A stretch of DNA of 7,427 nt, taken from the NCBI GenBank assembly GCA_030018745.1, contig JASEHB010000114.1, positions 1 to 7,427 of the forward strand, given 5' to 3'. The position numbers and the translations under genes were made by a program. Source of the stretch: Desulfatibacillaceae bacterium (GTDB lineage Bacteria > Desulfobacterota > Desulfobacteria > Desulfobacterales > Desulfatibacillaceae). The notes beneath the pieces were generated by a model. It was given only the letters and a program-made list of their open reading frames with translations. It was not told the origin of the DNA and ran no database searches. Below are positions 6,522 to 7,427 of the stretch, one piece after another (the stretch's first letter is position 1; each line of letters begins with the position of its first letter).

Positions 6522-6528
6522 TATCTTT

Positions 6529-7377
6529 CTAGAAGAGGGTGCCTACATACCCCACAAAGCTTGATCCTGGGCTTTTATCGTGGCTCGTTGCGTAATCGAG
6601 CAATTGGCCCCTTGTTGCGCCCAGCGCCCTGGCTGCGGCAACTGTTGCGGCAACCGCTCCGCTGCAACAGGCATTGTGCCTTGTCAGCCCTTGGGCAATC
6701 ACGCCATCGGAATCCAGGGCCAAAATTTTTTCAATCTGGGCCTTGTCATTTTCTTTGGACCATTTAAGGGCGTCCGCTCCTGTGCCTGCCGGAGAAAAGC
6801 CGTAGTTAGGCCCGTAATGGGTGAGATCCGTGGAGCCTATCACCTTTAAGGAAACTCCCTGGCTTTTGGTTATGTCAATAAGGGCCTGGCCTATGGCCGC
6901 GGCCTGGCTTCCGGGGGCCGGGCCTATGGGGATGATTTTGGCTTTGGGGAAAAAATATTTAACAAAGGGAAGCAGCAGCTCAATGGTGTTGTCCCGCACA
7001 TGGCGGGATGGGGTTTCGATCTGGAAGTTAAAGCCCCTGGAAAGCTGAATGGCTGCTTCCGAGGCCACTTCCAGAGGGCCAAGCGGCGTTTCCCAAAGGC
7101 CGTCTGTCATTATGAAATGCGGGTGGCCCTGACCTAAATGCATTCCGAAAATGGCTATAACATCCGCGCTGCCGCAGTGGGCCATTGCAGAGACCACCCT
7201 TGCGGCAATGCGCCCGGAAAAGGCCCATCCAGCGTGCGGGGCAATTCCGCCCACACCGAGAATGCCCTCTTCAATGGCAACCGGGCCGTCAGAAACAAAG
7301 CTCTCAATCTGCTCTCTGCATTGAACAGGGTCGGCTGGATACCAGCTTCCGGCAAAGTCCGCTCTTCGCATTTGCAT
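6529..7377 (-). CDS. amrB: Memo-family protein (AmmeMemoRadiSam system protein B)
   Basis: A 282-residue cytoplasmic protein of the Memo (DUF52) family, which has a metal-binding fold related to class III extradiol dioxygenases. In many prokaryotes it is linked to an AMMECR1 protein and a radical SAM protein; the reaction is not settled. Visible marks are the N-terminal RRADFAGSWYPADP, PHAGWAFSG (His48), FGMHLGQGH (His80), DNTIELLLPFVKYFFP (129-144), the signature GSTDLTHYGPNYGF (181-194) and ACCSGAVAA (Cys237/238). His48, His80 and one of these Cys correspond to the metal-site residues known in human MEMO1. The start at 7377 has AAGGGGG five bases upstream; a second ATG at 7371 is also possible. 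Stop TAG at 6531-6529, followed at once by repeat copy B. Neither an AMMECR1 nor a radical SAM gene lies downstream; upstream is outside the window. Confidence 0.92.
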   Translation of the reverse strand: MQMRRADFAGSWYPADPVQCREQIESFVSDGPVAIEEGILGVGGIAPHAGWAFSGRIAARVVSAMAHCGSADVIAIFGMHLGQGHPHFIMTDGLWETPLGPLEVASEAAIQLSRGFNFQIETPSRHVRDNTIELLLPFVKYFFPKAKIIPIGPAPGSQAAAIGQALIDITKSQGVSLKVIGSTDLTHYGPNYGFSPAGTGADALKWSKENDKAQIEKILALDSDGVIAQGLTRHNACCSGAVAATVAAARALGATRGQLLDYATSHDKSPGSSFVGYVGTLF

Positions 7378-7384
7378 AAAAACC

Positions 7385-7400
7385 CCCTTTGGCCAAAAGG
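7385..7400 (-). promoter_or_regulatory. Dyad symmetry overlapping the ribosome binding site of the Memo gene
   Basis: TTTGGCCAAA (7388-7397) is a perfect palindrome, extended by one U.G and two C-G pairs on the minus strand. Its 3' side runs into the GGGGG ribosome site (7387-7383), five bases before the ATG. It could be an operator or a hairpin masking the ribosome site. It could also be the end of an intrinsic terminator of an upstream gene, since TTTTT follows after a few G. None of these can be decided from this window. Confidence 0.35.
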
Positions 7401-7427
7401 CCCCGGCTTAAAAAGAAGAAACAAAAC

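Larger units (their letters stand above)
5974..6528. other. 555-bp intergenic region without a credible gene, made mostly of repeats
   Basis: From the serS side it holds the serS leader and promoter (5974-6090), repeat copy A (6102-6226), a REP-like hairpin with a partial second unit (6242-6309), a short unassigned stretch with TTTTT and TTTTCCC tracts (6310-6350), an isolated repeat arm (6351-6365), an AT-rich joint with a T6 run (6366-6397) and repeat copy B (6398-6521). Reading frames of up to about 170 codons cross it on both strands. They follow the repeats, start or end inside neighbouring genes, and show no protein-like features. Confidence 0.85.

Noticed and set aside
6243..6767. 174-codon plus-strand open frame
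   Set aside because: It spans the repeats and then runs antisense into the Memo gene, whose family motifs are clear on the minus strand.

Overview
The window carries four protein-coding genes, all on the minus strand. Read in the direction of transcription they are: a Memo-family protein (7377-6529), serS (5973-4702), thrC (4702-3194) and a large secreted LysM-repeat protein (3186-49). The DNA is GC-rich. The SerRS and ThrC sequences and the triple-LysM, proline-rich architecture look to me like a sulfate-reducing type deltaproteobacterium (Desulfobacterota). That assignment rests on general sequence resemblance, not on a search.

The three downstream genes look like one operon. The serS stop and the thrC start overlap as TGATG, with a good Shine-Dalgarno inside the end of serS. 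thrC is followed after 7 bases by the ATG of the LysM protein, which begins with a clean signal peptide. A plausible sigma70-type promoter (TTGACC, 17 bp, TACAAA) lies about 82 bases upstream of serS. The products are a seryl-tRNA charging enzyme, the last enzyme of threonine synthesis and an envelope protein. They share no pathway, so the link is probably co-transcription with housekeeping growth genes. The Memo gene is separated from serS by 555 bp and is probably a separate transcription unit.

The most unusual part is that 555-bp spacer (5974-6528). It holds two full copies of a 124-125 bp structured repeat in inverted orientation. Each copy has 26-nt imperfect terminal inverted repeats. 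When the two copies are folded, their arms differ by compensatory changes (G-C against A-U, and C-G against G-C), and the non-Watson-Crick positions are G.U wobbles in one strand sense only. Between them lie an isolated arm fragment and a separate hairpin repeat (TTGGGTG...CACCCAA). The right end of a third copy sits at bases 1-34, just after the LysM gene's stop codon, in the same orientation and at nearly the same distance from the stop as the copy behind the Memo gene. This looks like a mobile, MITE/REP-like family of intergenic RNA hairpins.

The LysM protein has further internal repeats: a 37-residue period in its Pro/Ala-rich linker, and what looks like a threefold repeated unit in its uncharacterised C-terminal third.
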